Source of the DNA: Myxococcota bacterium
GTDB lineage: Bacteria; Myxococcota_A; Polyangia; HGW-17; JAJRWW01
NCBI GenBank assembly: GCA_024276595.1
Contig: JAJRWW010000042.1
Location: 1 to 13,338, forward strand
Reading direction: 5' to 3'
DNA: 13,338 nucleotides
Shown here piece after piece: positions 13,036 through 13,338 of this stretch (position 1 is its first letter; each line of letters opens with the position of its first letter). The notes beneath the pieces are model-generated. The model was not told where the DNA came from and did no database searches. It was given only the letters and a program-made list of their open reading frames with translations. The translations under genes and the position numbers were made by a program.

Positions 13036-13098
13036 TGTCACATCGAGGCAAAGAGATGTCACCCCGTGGTAAAATCTTGTCACGATTGTGTGAACCTC
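13036..13098 (+). promoter_or_regulatory. three TGTCAC direct repeats at exact 21-bp spacing
   Basis: TGTCAC occurs at 13036, 13057 and 13078, so each copy sits two helical turns from the next. Eight bases after each hexamer come AAA, AAA and GAA, suggesting a longer shared site of about 17 bp. The third copy also forms TCAC-N6-GTGA. The array lies about 125 bp upstream of the -35 element at 13224, a distance suited to activator binding, and about 200 bp from the radical SAM promoter. Confidence 0.55.
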
Positions 13099-13223
13099 AG
13101 GGGAGATGCCTGGGAGCGCCGCGGACCCTGGCGGGGACTGGGAAGCTGGGCGCGTGAGCCAAGGGACGGGCGCCAGGCGCCTTTTGGGGCATTGGAGCTG
13201 TGGATATGGGGTGTGGACATGTG

Positions 13224-13253
13224 TTGACAGGTTGTGGGCTACAAACCTATACT
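13224..13253 (+). promoter_or_regulatory. strong sigma-70-type promoter of the gene at 13290
   Basis: A consensus TTGACA (13224-13229) and TATACT (13248-13253; 5 of 6) are separated by 18 nt. Transcription would start near 13260, giving a leader of about 30 nt that contains GGGAG (13276-13280). This is a conventional leadered promoter. Confidence 0.7.
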
Positions 13254-13289
13254 CCGCCAAACGTGTACAAGCCCAGGGAGAGACCACAG

Positions 13290-13338
13290 ATGAAACGTCG
13301 CCTCATCCACCTGTCTGTTCTGGTGATTCTGGGAGCCA
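13290..13338 (+). CDS. 5' end of an exported protein (truncated by window edge)
   Basis: ATG 13290 follows GGGAG (13276-13280) by 9 nt and opens MKRRLIHLSVLVILGA, a basic n-region plus hydrophobic core typical of a signal peptide or lipoprotein leader. Only 16 codons are visible, so nothing can be said about function. The strong promoter and the phased TGTCAC repeats upstream suggest a regulated gene. Confidence 0.75.
   Translation, partial: MKRRLIHLSVLVILGA

Larger units (their letters stand above)
12845..13223. other. gene-free regulatory region between divergent genes
   Basis: No frame here looks coding. The minus-strand open frame 13287-13009 has no SD or recognisable product and covers the promoter of the gene at 13290. 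The region holds two hairpins and three phased TGTCAC repeats, listed separately. A GGCGCC-A-GGCGCC followed by TTTT (13169-13184) is a weak terminator-like string. No tRNA, including selC, was recognised. Confidence 0.5.

Noticed and set aside
13036..13098. CRISPR array
   Set aside because: The shared part is only a hexamer with a short tail, the period is 21 bp and there are three copies; CRISPR repeats are longer and spaced more widely.
13009..13287. 92-aa minus-strand frame
   Set aside because: No SD or recognisable domain, and it covers a strong plus-strand promoter and the TGTCAC array.
12845..13289. selC (tRNA-Sec) or another tRNA in the intergenic region
   Set aside because: No cloverleaf, T-loop or anticodon arm pattern could be found by eye.

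Overview
The window reads as GC-rich chromosomal DNA from a Gram-negative bacterium, most like a member of the Myxococcota or a related former deltaproteobacterial lineage. The evidence is indirect: a PKD/Cys-rich lipoprotein, a PEGA-repeat protein, an FG-GAP lipoprotein and NtrB-type sensor architecture, all typical of that group. No rRNA, tRNA or other taxonomic marker is visible.

Layout. (1) 1-330: a possible fragment of a minus-strand gene, then copy A of a multi-hairpin repeat. (2) 328-2556 (-): hppA, a membrane pyrophosphatase with the K+-dependent signature and the glutamate placement of Na+-pumping members. (3) 2557-3246: gene-free, holding an hppA promoter candidate, repeat copy B in inverted orientation to A, and a 59-bp third partial copy C. 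(4) 3247-4476 (+): lipoprotein with a PKD domain and a Cys-rich tail. (5) 4532-8052 (+): selA (selenocysteine synthase), overlapping by 4 nt a membrane sensor histidine kinase with GAF domain. (6) 8143-11143 (+): a two-gene envelope operon, a secreted or membrane-anchored TPR/PEGA protein followed by an FG-GAP lipoprotein. (7) 11182-11700 (-): a small PAS/coiled-coil protein. (8) 11811-12809 (-): a radical SAM enzyme with a Cys-rich C-terminus. (9) 12810-13289: a gene-free regulatory region with hairpins, three TGTCAC repeats at exact 21-bp spacing and a strong promoter. (10) 13290 onward (+): the first 16 codons of an exported protein.

Two features stand out. First, hppA lies between two ~87% identical inverted copies of a 215-bp structured repeat, and copy A supplies the hppA stop codon. 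Second, four genes (3247, 8143, 11700, 12809) have a promoter-like -10 hexamer only 6-7 nt before the start codon and no Shine-Dalgarno sequence, suggesting leaderless transcripts. Other genes (hppA, the FG-GAP lipoprotein, the gene at 13290) have ordinary GGAG-type ribosome binding sites. I saw no defence system, transposase, CRISPR array or biosynthetic cluster. Promoter, repeat and structure calls come from reading by eye and have not been tested statistically.
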